A DNA stretch of 64,000 nucleotides from Thiobacillus sp. (lineage in GTDB: Bacteria; Pseudomonadota; Gammaproteobacteria; Burkholderiales; Thiobacillaceae), in contig JACKLQ010000002.1 in NCBI GenBank assembly GCA_024235835.1, positions 682,001-746,000 on the forward strand, in the 5' to 3' direction. Positions 8,101 to 15,246 of the stretch are shown piece after piece (position 1 is the stretch's first letter; the number at the start of each line of letters is the position of its first letter). The notes beneath the pieces are model-generated. The model did not search any database, had not been told where the DNA came from, and worked only from the letters and a program-made list of their open reading frames with translations. The position numbers and the translations under genes are program-made.

Positions 8101-9036
8101 ATGTTCAAGCACCTGCTGGCCGCCCTGGCGACCCTGAGCCTGGTTTTTACCGGCCCCTACAGCCAGGCCGCCGAATTCCAACCCAAAGCTGTAAAGGTGG
8201 TGGACAACGTCCACGCCATCATCGGTCCCCTGGGACAGCGCCACCTGGACAACGACGGCCTCAACGCCAACTACGGCTTCATCGTCACGCCCCAGGGCGT
8301 CATCCTCATCGACTCCGGCGCCAGCAAGCTGGGGGCGCAGAAGCTGGAAGCGGCCATCGCCAAAGTCACCGACAAACCCGTGCTCTGGGTGATCAACACC
8401 GGCAGCCAGGACCATCGCTGGCTGGGTAACGACCACTTCGCCGCCCGGGGGGCCCAGATCATTGCCCTGAAACGTACCGCCGCAACCCAGGCGGATTTCG
8501 GCGCCCAACACATGGGCGTAATGAAGAGCTTCCTGGGGCCACGCCTGGACGGCACCCGGCCCCTGCCCGCCACCACCCTCCATGATGGCGACGAGGTGAC
8601 CCTGGAACTGGGGGGTGAAACCCTGGCGCTGCGCTACACCGACGCCCACTTCAGCGGCGATGCCTGGGTGTGGCTGCCCAGGCGCAACGTGGTGTTCACC
8701 GGCGACCTGGTGTTCGTGGACCGGCTGCTGGGGGTATTGCCCTGGTCCAGTGTGAAGAAGAGCCAGCAGGCCTTCCACGCCCTGGAGGCCCTGAACCCGA
8801 AGCACATCGTGCCCGGCCACGGTGGCGTGTGCGACCTGGAGAAAGCCAAACGGGAATCCGGCGACTACGAGGACTTCCTGGCCAACGTCATCGGCCAGGC
8901 CGCCCGGGACATGGAACCCCTGGACGCCACCCTGGACAAGCACATGGACCTGCTCCAGTTCCGTCTCCTGCAGAACTATGACGGCCTGCATCGAGGCAAC
9001 ATGAGCCGGGCCTTCGTGGAGTTCGAGGCGCAATGA
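8101..9036 (+). CDS. Exported MBL-fold protein with degenerate metal site
   Basis: A 311-aa protein with a Sec signal peptide (about residues 1-23, cleavage after SQAA). It has the metallo-beta-lactamase fold of the SoxH/quinoprotein-relay hydrolase group. The site that should read HxHxDH is NTGSQDHRWLGN (99-110). At the aligned positions the zinc ligands are G, Q, H and R. The later motifs HFSGDAW, FTGDLVF and VPGHGG (H240) are kept. Zinc binding is therefore doubtful at one or both sites. It follows the aquaporin by 9 nt, so it belongs to the ars transcript. The function is unknown. Confidence 0.75.
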   Translation: MFKHLLAALATLSLVFTGPYSQAAEFQPKAVKVVDNVHAIIGPLGQRHLDNDGLNANYGFIVTPQGVILIDSGASKLGAQKLEAAIAKVTDKPVLWVINTGSQDHRWLGNDHFAARGAQIIALKRTAATQADFGAQHMGVMKSFLGPRLDGTRPLPATTLHDGDEVTLELGGETLALRYTDAHFSGDAWVWLPRRNVVFTGDLVFVDRLLGVLPWSSVKKSQQAFHALEALNPKHIVPGHGGVCDLEKAKRESGDYEDFLANVIGQAARDMEPLDATLDKHMDLLQFRLLQNYDGLHRGNMSRAFVEFEAQ

Positions 9037-9047
9037 GGCACCAGTTC

Positions 9048-9124
9048 GTCATGCCCGCGCAGGCGGGCATCCCGGGCATCACTGGCATGCGGTTGCTTCT
9101 GGGTTCCCGCCAGCGCGGGAGCTA
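9048..9124. repeat. Dispersed palindromic repeat inside the ars cluster
   Basis: An arm ATGCCCGCGCAGGCGGGCAT and an arm TTCCCGCCAGCGCGGGAGC flank a 30-nt centre. It is the same general family as at 5926 and 54453. It separates the MBL gene from the permease gene. Confidence 0.7.
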
Positions 9125-9148
9125 CGTGCCTGTAAGCACTATGACCTG

Positions 9149-10198
9149 ATGTTCGACGCCCTCGCCACCCTCCTGGTCTTCGACCTGGCCGGCCTTTCCC
9201 CCGCCTCCCCCGCCGGGGCGGCGCTGCATTTCTTCGTCATGGACGTGGTGAAGATCCTGGTGCTGCTCACCACGGTGATCTACCTCATGGGCTGGCTGCG
9301 GGCCCTGCTGACGCCGGAGCGGGTGCGGGCCATGATGAAAGGCCGCTCGGGGCCCGGTGCACGCCTCATGGCCGTGGGCCTGGGTGCGGTGACGCCCTTC
9401 TGCTCCTGCTCCTCCATCCCCCTGTTCATCGGCTTCGTGGAGGCGGGCATCCCCCTGGGGGTGACCCTGTCCTTCCTCATCGCCAGCCCCATGGTGAACC
9501 AGGTGGCGGTGGTGGTGCTGGCCGGGGTCATCGGCTGGCAGATGACCCTCATCTACGTGCTCACCGGCCTGACCATCGCCTTCCTGGGCGGCTACGTATT
9601 GCAGGCCTTCAAACTGGAACGCTGGGTGGAAAGCTACGTCTGGCAGATCCGCATGGGAGAAGCGCAAGTGTCTGCCCCGGAGACCTCCCTCAAGGCCCGC
9701 CACGACTATGCCTGGAACGAGGTGCGCCAGATCGTGGGCCGCATCTGGAAATACGTGCTGATCGGCGTGGGCATCGGCGCCGTGATCCACGGCTACGTGC
9801 CGGCGGATTTCGTCGCCCGCATCGCCGGCGATGGCTCGGTGCTGTCGGTGATCGTCGCGGTGCTGGCGGGCGTGCCCATGTATTCCGACGCCGTGGGCAT
9901 CATCCCCGTGGCCGAGGCCCTGCTGGGCAAGGGGGTGCCCCTGGGCACCGTCCTGGCCTTCATGATGGCGGTCATCGCCTTGTCCTTGCCGGAGATGCTG
10001 ATCCTGCGCAAGGTGGCCCAGTGGCCCCTGCTTGGCATCTTCGCCGGCTATCTCGCCGTCTCATTCGTGCTGGTCGGTGTTCTGTTCAACAGCTTAAGCA
10101 CGGCCCCCGATTCTCTGCTTCGCGTCGACTCGCCCCCCGTGGGGGCCAAGGAACACTCGGGGCGGCCCTTCGTGTCCCTTGAAAGGAGCGTCTTCTGA
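9149..10198 (+). CDS. Permease of the ArsP/YraQ (DUF318, SO_0444-like) family
   Basis: A 349-aa inner-membrane protein with about eight to ten hydrophobic helices in two halves. The signature TPFCSCSSIPLF sits in the first half, and the loop between the halves (about residues 165-190) is cytoplasmic or charged. Family members export trivalent organoarsenicals (ArsP) or other thiophilic metals. With arsM in the same operon, export of methylarsenite is a reasonable role (inference). The last ~30 residues (from about STAPDS) are unlike the family and look read through from spacer DNA. The stop overlaps the next ATG by one base (TGATG). Confidence 0.82.
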   Translation: MFDALATLLVFDLAGLSPASPAGAALHFFVMDVVKILVLLTTVIYLMGWLRALLTPERVRAMMKGRSGPGARLMAVGLGAVTPFCSCSSIPLFIGFVEAGIPLGVTLSFLIASPMVNQVAVVVLAGVIGWQMTLIYVLTGLTIAFLGGYVLQAFKLERWVESYVWQIRMGEAQVSAPETSLKARHDYAWNEVRQIVGRIWKYVLIGVGIGAVIHGYVPADFVARIAGDGSVLSVIVAVLAGVPMYSDAVGIIPVAEALLGKGVPLGTVLAFMMAVIALSLPEMLILRKVAQWPLLGIFAGYLAVSFVLVGVLFNSLSTAPDSLLRVDSPPVGAKEHSGRPFVSLERSVF

Positions 10199-10527
10199 TG
10201 AGTGCCGAACTCCACCCTTCCATCGTCGCCCTGGTGGCCCTGGCCGCCAACATCGCCGCCAACCACCCCAGGCAGGGCCTGTGCCAGGTGGACAAGCTCA
10301 AGGGCTATGGCGTGGCCAGGGAGCAGATCGACGCGGTCATCGAGATCGCCCGGCACATCCGGGACGAGGCGGCGCAACAGCTGGACGCCCGGTTCGACGA
10401 GGCCTATGCCGAATGCATGGCCCCGGCCAAACCCGCCATCAAACCCGACCCCTTCGCCAACATCGCCGTGAAGGAAACCGGCGGCGCCTGCTGCACACCC
10501 ACGGCCTCGGGCCAGTCCTGTTGCTGA
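10198..10527 (+). CDS. Small AhpD/CMD-like protein with cysteine-rich tail
   Basis: A 109-aa protein. The first 70 residues resemble one carboxymuconolactone decarboxylase/AhpD helical unit (GLCQVDKLKGYGVAREQI then a long helix) but hold a single cysteine where AhpD has CxxC. The C-terminus GGACCTPTASGQSCC gives four more cysteines suited to soft metals or arsenite. It is translationally coupled to the permease by a 1-nt overlap, with GAAAGGAG upstream. A metallochaperone-like role for ArsP or ArsM is possible but unproven. Confidence 0.6.
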   Translation: MSAELHPSIVALVALAANIAANHPRQGLCQVDKLKGYGVAREQIDAVIEIARHIRDEAAQQLDARFDEAYAECMAPAKPAIKPDPFANIAVKETGGACCTPTASGQSCC

Positions 10528-10537
10528 CGGCTGAGCC

Positions 10538-10563
10538 GTCGTCCTCGCGCAGGCGGGGATGAC
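10538..10563. repeat. Short copy of the palindromic repeat
   Basis: Reads GTCGTCCTCGCGCAGGCGGG then ATGAC, matching one arm of the larger copies. It lies in the 88-nt gap before arsM. Confidence 0.5.
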
Positions 10564-10615
10564 ATTTGATTTCCCGGCTGCCACGGAATAACCCTCCACC
10601 ACCAAGGAGCCTGTA

Positions 10616-11413
10616 TTGAACCCCACCATCCAGGACGAAATCCGCCAGCAGGTGCGCGCCGCCTACGGCGCCGTGGCCCGGGCGGACAGCCCTTGCTGTG
10701 GCCCCGCCACCGGCTGCTGCACCCCCTCCGACCAGTCCGTGGCCGACCTGCTTTCCAAGGACATCGGCTACAGCGCCGAAGAGACCGCCGCCGTGCCGGA
10801 AGGTGCCAACCTGGGCCTGGGCTGCGGCAATCCCCAGGCCATCGCCGCCCTGAAGCCCGGCGAGACCGTGCTGGACCTGGGCAGCGGCGCCGGCTTCGAC
10901 TGTTTCCTGGCCGCACGCAAGGTAGGTGAGACAGGGCGCATCATCGGAGTGGACATGACCCCGGACATGGTCAGCAAGGCCCGGGCCAACGCGGTGAAGG
11001 GGGGCTACGCCCACGTGGAATTCCGTCTGGGCGAGATCGAGCACCTGCCCGTGGCCGACGCAAGCGTGGACGTCATCATCAGCAACTGTGTCATCAACCT
11101 GTCGCCGGACAAGGCCCAGGTGTTCCGGGACGCCTTCCGGGTGCTGAAGCCCGGCGGAAGGTTGGCCATTTCCGATATCGTGCTCACCGCCCCCCTGCCG
11201 CCGGACATGCGGGCCGAGGTGGCCCTGCACACCGCCTGCGTGGCGGGGGCGGCGGACGTGCCCAGCCTGGAAGCCCTGCTGGCTGCCGCCGGCTTCAGGG
11301 AAATCCGCATCGCCCCCAAGGACGCCAGCCGGGAATACATCCAGCACTGGGCCCCGGGACGGGGCGTGGAAAACTACATCGCCTCGGCCAGCATCGAGGC
11401 CGTCAAACCTTGA
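10616..11413 (+). CDS. arsM: Arsenite S-adenosylmethionine methyltransferase
   Basis: A 265-aa methyltransferase that converts arsenite to methylated arsenicals. SAM motif I is DLGSGAGFDC (87-96). Cysteines in GLGCGNP (C70), SNCVINLS (C158) and TACVAGA (C208) match the three conserved As(III) ligands of ArsM. An extra SPCC..GCC cluster (C27, C28, C34, C35) lies near the N-terminus. Translation starts at TTG, supported by AAGGAG six bases upstream and by the N-terminal sequence. Methylarsenite made here is more toxic than arsenite, which fits the ArsP-type permease three genes upstream. Confidence 0.93.
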   Translation: MNPTIQDEIRQQVRAAYGAVARADSPCCGPATGCCTPSDQSVADLLSKDIGYSAEETAAVPEGANLGLGCGNPQAIAALKPGETVLDLGSGAGFDCFLAARKVGETGRIIGVDMTPDMVSKARANAVKGGYAHVEFRLGEIEHLPVADASVDVIISNCVINLSPDKAQVFRDAFRVLKPGGRLAISDIVLTAPLPPDMRAEVALHTACVAGAADVPSLEALLAAAGFREIRIAPKDASREYIQHWAPGRGVENYIASASIEAVKP

Positions 11414-11429
11414 TGAGGTGCACGAGCCT

Positions 11430-11472
11430 TACCCTCTCCCCCAGCCCCTCCCCCGCTTGCGGGGTAGGGGTG
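11430..11472. repeat. Dispersed repeat, CCCTCTCCCCCA family (copy A)
   Basis: About 40 bp ending in a CCCCGC TT GCGGGG palindrome. It is nearly identical to the copy at 18687 that lies inside the MmeI-like gene. It sits in the 121-nt spacer between arsM and the mini-thioredoxin gene. Confidence 0.8.
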
Positions 11473-11534
11473 CGCGGCGGCGCGGGAAAGGGTGGTCATT
11501 CACAACCACACGTGCCCTATCCACTGGAGGAGCC

Positions 11535-11765
11535 ATGAAGCAAATCAAAGTCCTGGGCAGCGGCTGCCGCAATTGCGAAGTCACCGCCAGGCTCATCGAG
11601 GAAATCGCCGCCGCCAAGGGGGTCGCCGTCCAACTGGAAAAGGTCACCGACATGGCCGCCATCCTGGGTTACGGGGTGATGAGCACCCCCGGGGTGGTCA
11701 TCGACGGCCAGGTGGTCCACTCCGGCGGCGTGCCGGATCGAAAGAAGATCGAGAGCTGGCTGTAA
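11535..11765 (+). CDS. Thioredoxin-like small redox protein (TM0996/MTH895 type)
   Basis: A 76-aa single-domain thioredoxin-fold protein with a CRNC active site at residues 11-14 (GSGCRNCEVTARLI) and the cis-proline turn STPGVVIDG. Proteins of this type are commonly encoded beside YraQ/ArsP permeases, as here. It may serve as reductant for ArsC or as a thiol carrier for the permease. GGAGG precedes the ATG at 7 nt. It is the last gene of the ars cluster and converges on the CDF gene. Confidence 0.85.
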   Translation: MKQIKVLGSGCRNCEVTARLIEEIAAAKGVAVQLEKVTDMAAILGYGVMSTPGVVIDGQVVHSGGVPDRKKIESWL

Positions 11766-11836
11766 AAGGGCCTTCACGCTGGTCCCGCCCCGGCGGGGCT
11801 CTGCCGGAGCCGGAGTTTGCCGGATCGGCGCGTGGA

Positions 11837-12445
11837 TCAGCCGCGCAACTCGGCCCGGGCCGCCGCGATGACGCGCAAGGCCGAGCGCAGCAACAGGATC
11901 ACCAGCGCCAAGGCTACCAGCAGATCTGGCCAGGCCGCCCCGGTCAGGGCCACGCCTGCGGCGGCGACGAATACCGAGGCATTGGCGGCGATGTCGTTGC
12001 GGGAACATTCCCACACCGAACTCATGTTCACATCCTCGTGCCGGTGCCGCCACAGCAGCCAGAAACACAGGCTGTTGGCTGCCAGACCCAGCAGGCTGAA
12101 AAGACCCATCACTTCGAAAACCGGCACGGTGGGCACCATCAGGCGATGGCCGATCTGGCCTGCCACCACCAGTGCCGCCAGCAGGATCAGCCCGCCCTTG
12201 AACAGGGCCACTCGGGCCTTGGTGGAGGCACCCCGCGACACGGCGTACAAGCTCAGGCCGTATGTCAGGGCATCCCCCAGGTTGTCCAGGCTATCCGCCA
12301 GCAGAGCGGTGGAATCACCATACAGGGCAGCGGCGGCAATCACCAGGAACATCACCCCGTTGATAGCCAGGACGGTGCGCAGCGTGGCCCGCTGCCGGCC
12401 TTGCTGGGCGGCGGTGGCGCAATGGTTTTCACAGGCGCAGGTCAT
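11837..12445 (-). CDS. Cation diffusion facilitator-family transporter (short form)
   Basis: A 202-aa inner-membrane protein with five to six predicted helices. ADSLDNLGDAL (about residues 50-60) and HRHEDVNMSSVWECSRNDIAAN (about 132-153) carry the Asp/His sites of CDF transporters. It lacks the long cytoplasmic C-terminal domain, and the N-terminus is Cys/His-rich (MTCACENHC). It probably exports a divalent or soft metal; the metal cannot be inferred. It is convergent with the ars operon, and its 212-nt upstream region holds no motif I can name. Confidence 0.8.
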   Translation of the reverse strand: MTCACENHCATAAQQGRQRATLRTVLAINGVMFLVIAAAALYGDSTALLADSLDNLGDALTYGLSLYAVSRGASTKARVALFKGGLILLAALVVAGQIGHRLMVPTVPVFEVMGLFSLLGLAANSLCFWLLWRHRHEDVNMSSVWECSRNDIAANASVFVAAAGVALTGAAWPDLLVALALVILLLRSALRVIAAARAELRG

Positions 12446-12657
12446 TCGGGCTTTCGTCGTGGGTGGCCGGGTTGAGTGTATCCCCTGCCGACTGCCAGCG
12501 GACCGCAGTTAGAAAAGGCAGCTCGAGCAGGCCTGAGACATGGATCGGCTGGTCCCGATTACCACGACCTGGGGTTGAACGAGTGGCCGCCGACGTCCGG
12601 GCGGTGCTGCGGGCGGGCGCGCAACAAGCCGCTCGCACACTGGGGGACGGCTCCCCA

Positions 12658-13155
12658 TCACTCTTCCAGCAGGTCTTTGATGCGGGCCACCACCGCCGGC
12701 TCGTCCCACTCGATGGAGCCGATAAGGCCCATGCGCACCCGGCCCTGCTTGTCCACCACATAGCTGGTGGGGAACACGAAGGCCTGCCAGGGCTTCAGGC
12801 TCACGCCCTCCTCGTCCATGAGGATGGGGAAGTTGACGGGGGTTTGCGCGAGGAAAACGCGGACGGCTTCGGCGCTGTCGCCGGCGTTCACGCCCAGGAT
12901 GGAGAAGGGTTGGCCCTGCATGAGCTGGTTCAGCCGGTTCATGGAGGGCATTTCCTTGCGGCAGGGGGGACACCAGGTGGCCCAGAAGTTCACCAGCACC
13001 ACCTTGCCTCGCAACTGGACCAGGTCCAGGTCGGCTCCCGCCACCGAAGGGAGGGCCAGCGCCGCGGCCTGTCTGGGCTGCAGGTCCTTCAACCCGGAGG
13101 CGCTGGCAGGGCCGAGCAGGCCCAGGAACAGAAGGATGGCCAGCCATGATTTCAT
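12658..13155 (-). CDS. TlpA-like periplasmic thioredoxin
   Basis: A 165-aa exported thioredoxin-fold protein. A signal peptide (MKSWLAILLFLGLLGPASAS) is followed by an AhpC/TSA-Redoxin domain with FWATWCPPCRKEMPSM, so the active site is WCPPC. The cis-Pro segment FPTSYVVDKQGRV is present. A periplasmic disulfide reductant for cytochrome c maturation or another client is likely. The start chosen overlaps the stop of the upstream lipoprotein gene by 4 nt (ATGA) and directly gives a signal peptide. Confidence 0.88.
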   Translation of the reverse strand: MKSWLAILLFLGLLGPASASGLKDLQPRQAAALALPSVAGADLDLVQLRGKVVLVNFWATWCPPCRKEMPSMNRLNQLMQGQPFSILGVNAGDSAEAVRVFLAQTPVNFPILMDEEGVSLKPWQAFVFPTSYVVDKQGRVRMGLIGSIEWDEPAVVARIKDLLEE

Positions 13156-13904
13156 GGGGTCTCTTCTCCCAGGAGATTCCGGATCGCCTGCCATACCGTG
13201 TCACCCAGCCGTTCGCTGGCGGCAATTTCCATCTCGGTGGCGTCGGTGCGGCGGTAGAAGCCGTCCCGCATGCCGGGCAGCACGGTGAGCATGACCCGGC
13301 TGCCGGCGGCCTCCAGGCGTTCCTTGAGCCGCTCCCGCCACCAGTAGCCGGCGGAGGACTTGGGCACCAGCACGGCCAGCTTCTGGCGGGTGGAGTCCAC
13401 CACGGCGGCGTAATCCGGCTCCCTGCCCGCCTCCAGGCCGCGATACAGCAGGGGGAAGAGCAGCACCGAACCGGCGGCCGGCACTCCCAGGCGGTCCCGG
13501 GCGTCCCGGGCGGCCCGCAAGGCAAGATCGGCGGTGTGGCCTGAGGCCAGCAACAGCAGGGGACGGTCCGGATGGCGTTGGTGGATGGCCGCCAGCCAGT
13601 CTCCCAGGTCCCGGTCCGGGACTTTTTCCATGCTGCCCGGCAACTGGGGTAGGAAATAGGGGGCCAGCCAGTCCGTGAGCCAGACTTCCAGGCCCCTTGT
13701 CGCCAGGTTGGCGGCAGCCTTCCGTTCAGCCTCCACGTTGCCGTACTGGCCGGTGAGCCATAACAGGATGGGGCCGTGGGTAGCGGGAAAACGATGGCTG
13801 GCCACTTCCAGGCCCGAGGGCAGGGGAATGGCCGTTTCCTGTTCCGCCCGGGCGGAACAGCTCAACAGGGCAAAGGCGAGAAAAGGCAACAGGCATCGCG
13901 GCAT
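13152..13904 (-). CDS. Putative lipoprotein with alpha/beta-hydrolase-like features (DUF3530-like)
   Basis: A 250-aa exported protein. The N-terminus MPRCLLPFLAFALLSCSARA can be read as a signal peptide or a lipoprotein signal with a LLSC lipobox. The central part LLLLASGHTADLALRAA sits where alpha/beta hydrolases have their nucleophile elbow, but GxSxG is not intact. LLFPLLYRGL and the C-terminal VLPGMRDGFYRRTD suit the fold. The function is unknown. It is coupled to the downstream TlpA-like gene by a 4-nt overlap. Confidence 0.55.
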   Translation of the reverse strand: MPRCLLPFLAFALLSCSARAEQETAIPLPSGLEVASHRFPATHGPILLWLTGQYGNVEAERKAAANLATRGLEVWLTDWLAPYFLPQLPGSMEKVPDRDLGDWLAAIHQRHPDRPLLLLASGHTADLALRAARDARDRLGVPAAGSVLLFPLLYRGLEAGREPDYAAVVDSTRQKLAVLVPKSSAGYWWRERLKERLEAAGSRVMLTVLPGMRDGFYRRTDATEMEIAASERLGDTVWQAIRNLLGEETP

Positions 13905-14006
13905 GGAGGGCGTTATACGGCGCCCCGGGCCTGGCGGCAACCGCACAAACCTACCTGCCCGCCCGGACTGAGGGGGAGGCCGCGAAGCACAAGGTACTTC
14001 AGGTCT

Positions 14007-15137
14007 TCAGTGGATGTGCATGCCTGCGCACAGCACCTGGGGATTGGTGGCGCCGTTGACCGCCATGGTTTCCAGGTTCTGCAACACCAGCATGCTTGCG
14101 GCCTCCATCTTTCCCAGCTCAAGCTGGCCGGCGTCATACTCGCCGGCATGGTAGTGGCGGATGGCCTGAACGCCGTGGGCGTGGACAGCCATGTGGGGGG
14201 ATTCCACCTCTGCGTAACCAGGCAACCGGGAGAAGCAACTGCGGCCGTCCCCCTCGTAGTACCACTTGCCCAGGCGGCAGGCGGTATGGCTGGCGAAGTC
14301 GGATTCCTGCTTGTCGGAGATGCCGAGAAAGACCTTGTAGACCTCCATCTTGTAGACCAGATGGTCCACCTTGGCCGTCTCGACGAAGCTGCGCAGGGCA
14401 CTGGCGGCAATGGTGTGCACCATGTCGCTGGAGGAATTCATCAGGGCCTGCATGCCTTGGTGGGCCCGGACGCTGTTTTCGCTGATGGCATTCGTATGGC
14501 CTGGGTCCACGAGGACCTGGGCGCGAACGTCGTCGGCTTCTTCCTGAACCGTGCGCACCAGCAGGGATATTTCATCCGTGGCCCGGCGGGTGCGTTCCGC
14601 CAGCTTCCTCACCTCGTCGGCCACCACGGCGAAGCCTCGTCCGTACTCCCCGGCCCGGGCCGCTTCGATGGCCGCGTTCAGGGCCAGCAGGTTGGTCTGG
14701 TCAGCGATGTCGTGGATCAGTTGCACGATGCCGCCGATCTCGCCGGTGCGGCCATGGAGCTGGGTGACGGCATTGGCGGTATGGTTGAGCCGATCCACAA
14801 AGCCGCCCAGGCTGCCGGCCATCTGGCGGATGACATCCAGGTTTGACCCCACGTCGTGGGAGGCAGAACCCACCTGTTCCGTCTCGTGTTTCATGGTCAG
14901 GGCCAGGGCCGCCAGGGAGGTTTGGGACTCCTTGATGGAATTGCTGAAGACACCGATGTGCCTGGCCACAGCCTCAAGAATCTGGATGCGCGAGGCCAGG
15001 GTGGCGGTTTCAACATCCTTGTCCTGCACCGACCTCATGGCGCTCTCGAGCTGGGAGCGAAGGGATGCGTTCTCGTTCTCCAGTTCCCGGGTACGTTCCT
15101 GCAAGGCATTCTTGTTGTTTTTCCGGCCGAAAATCAT
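14007..15137 (-). CDS. Soluble chemoreceptor with CZB zinc-binding domain
   Basis: A 376-aa cytoplasmic methyl-accepting chemotaxis protein without transmembrane segments. Residues about 10-50 form a coiled coil. The signalling hairpin tip is DIADQTNLLALNAAIEAARAGEYGRGFAVVADEVRKLAERT (about 150-190). The C-terminal 110 residues are a chemoreceptor zinc-binding domain with KVDHLVYK, CRLGKWYYEG and two late histidines (HMAVHAHG), the 3His/1Cys zinc site. Such receptors sense oxidants or zinc through CheA. The start is set by GGGGAG upstream of MIFGRKNN. The flagellar genes at the other end of the window agree with chemotaxis in this organism. Confidence 0.9.
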   Translation of the reverse strand: MIFGRKNNKNALQERTRELENENASLRSQLESAMRSVQDKDVETATLASRIQILEAVARHIGVFSNSIKESQTSLAALALTMKHETEQVGSASHDVGSNLDVIRQMAGSLGGFVDRLNHTANAVTQLHGRTGEIGGIVQLIHDIADQTNLLALNAAIEAARAGEYGRGFAVVADEVRKLAERTRRATDEISLLVRTVQEEADDVRAQVLVDPGHTNAISENSVRAHQGMQALMNSSSDMVHTIAASALRSFVETAKVDHLVYKMEVYKVFLGISDKQESDFASHTACRLGKWYYEGDGRSCFSRLPGYAEVESPHMAVHAHGVQAIRHYHAGEYDAGQLELGKMEAASMLVLQNLETMAVNGATNPQVLCAGMHIH

Positions 15138-15186
15138 GCTTTTCTCCCCAAGATCCAAGGCTCGACCAATTATCGGCTGCTCCGGA

Positions 15187-15220
15187 AGGAAATTTAGCCC
15201 CGCAGGATTAAGGGGCTGTT
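15187..15220 (-). terminator. Possible terminator after ampG
   Basis: On the minus strand AGCCCC / GGGGCT with a 10-nt loop is followed by AAATTT. The U-run is weak. It lies between the ampG stop (15247) and the chemoreceptor start. Confidence 0.4.
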
Positions 15221-15246
15221 ACGTTCCGGAGGCACCCGGTCCTGGG

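Noticed and set aside
12446..12657. Gene or RNA in the 212-nt gap upstream of the CDF transporter
   Set aside because: Only short frames without ribosome sites; no recognisable structure.
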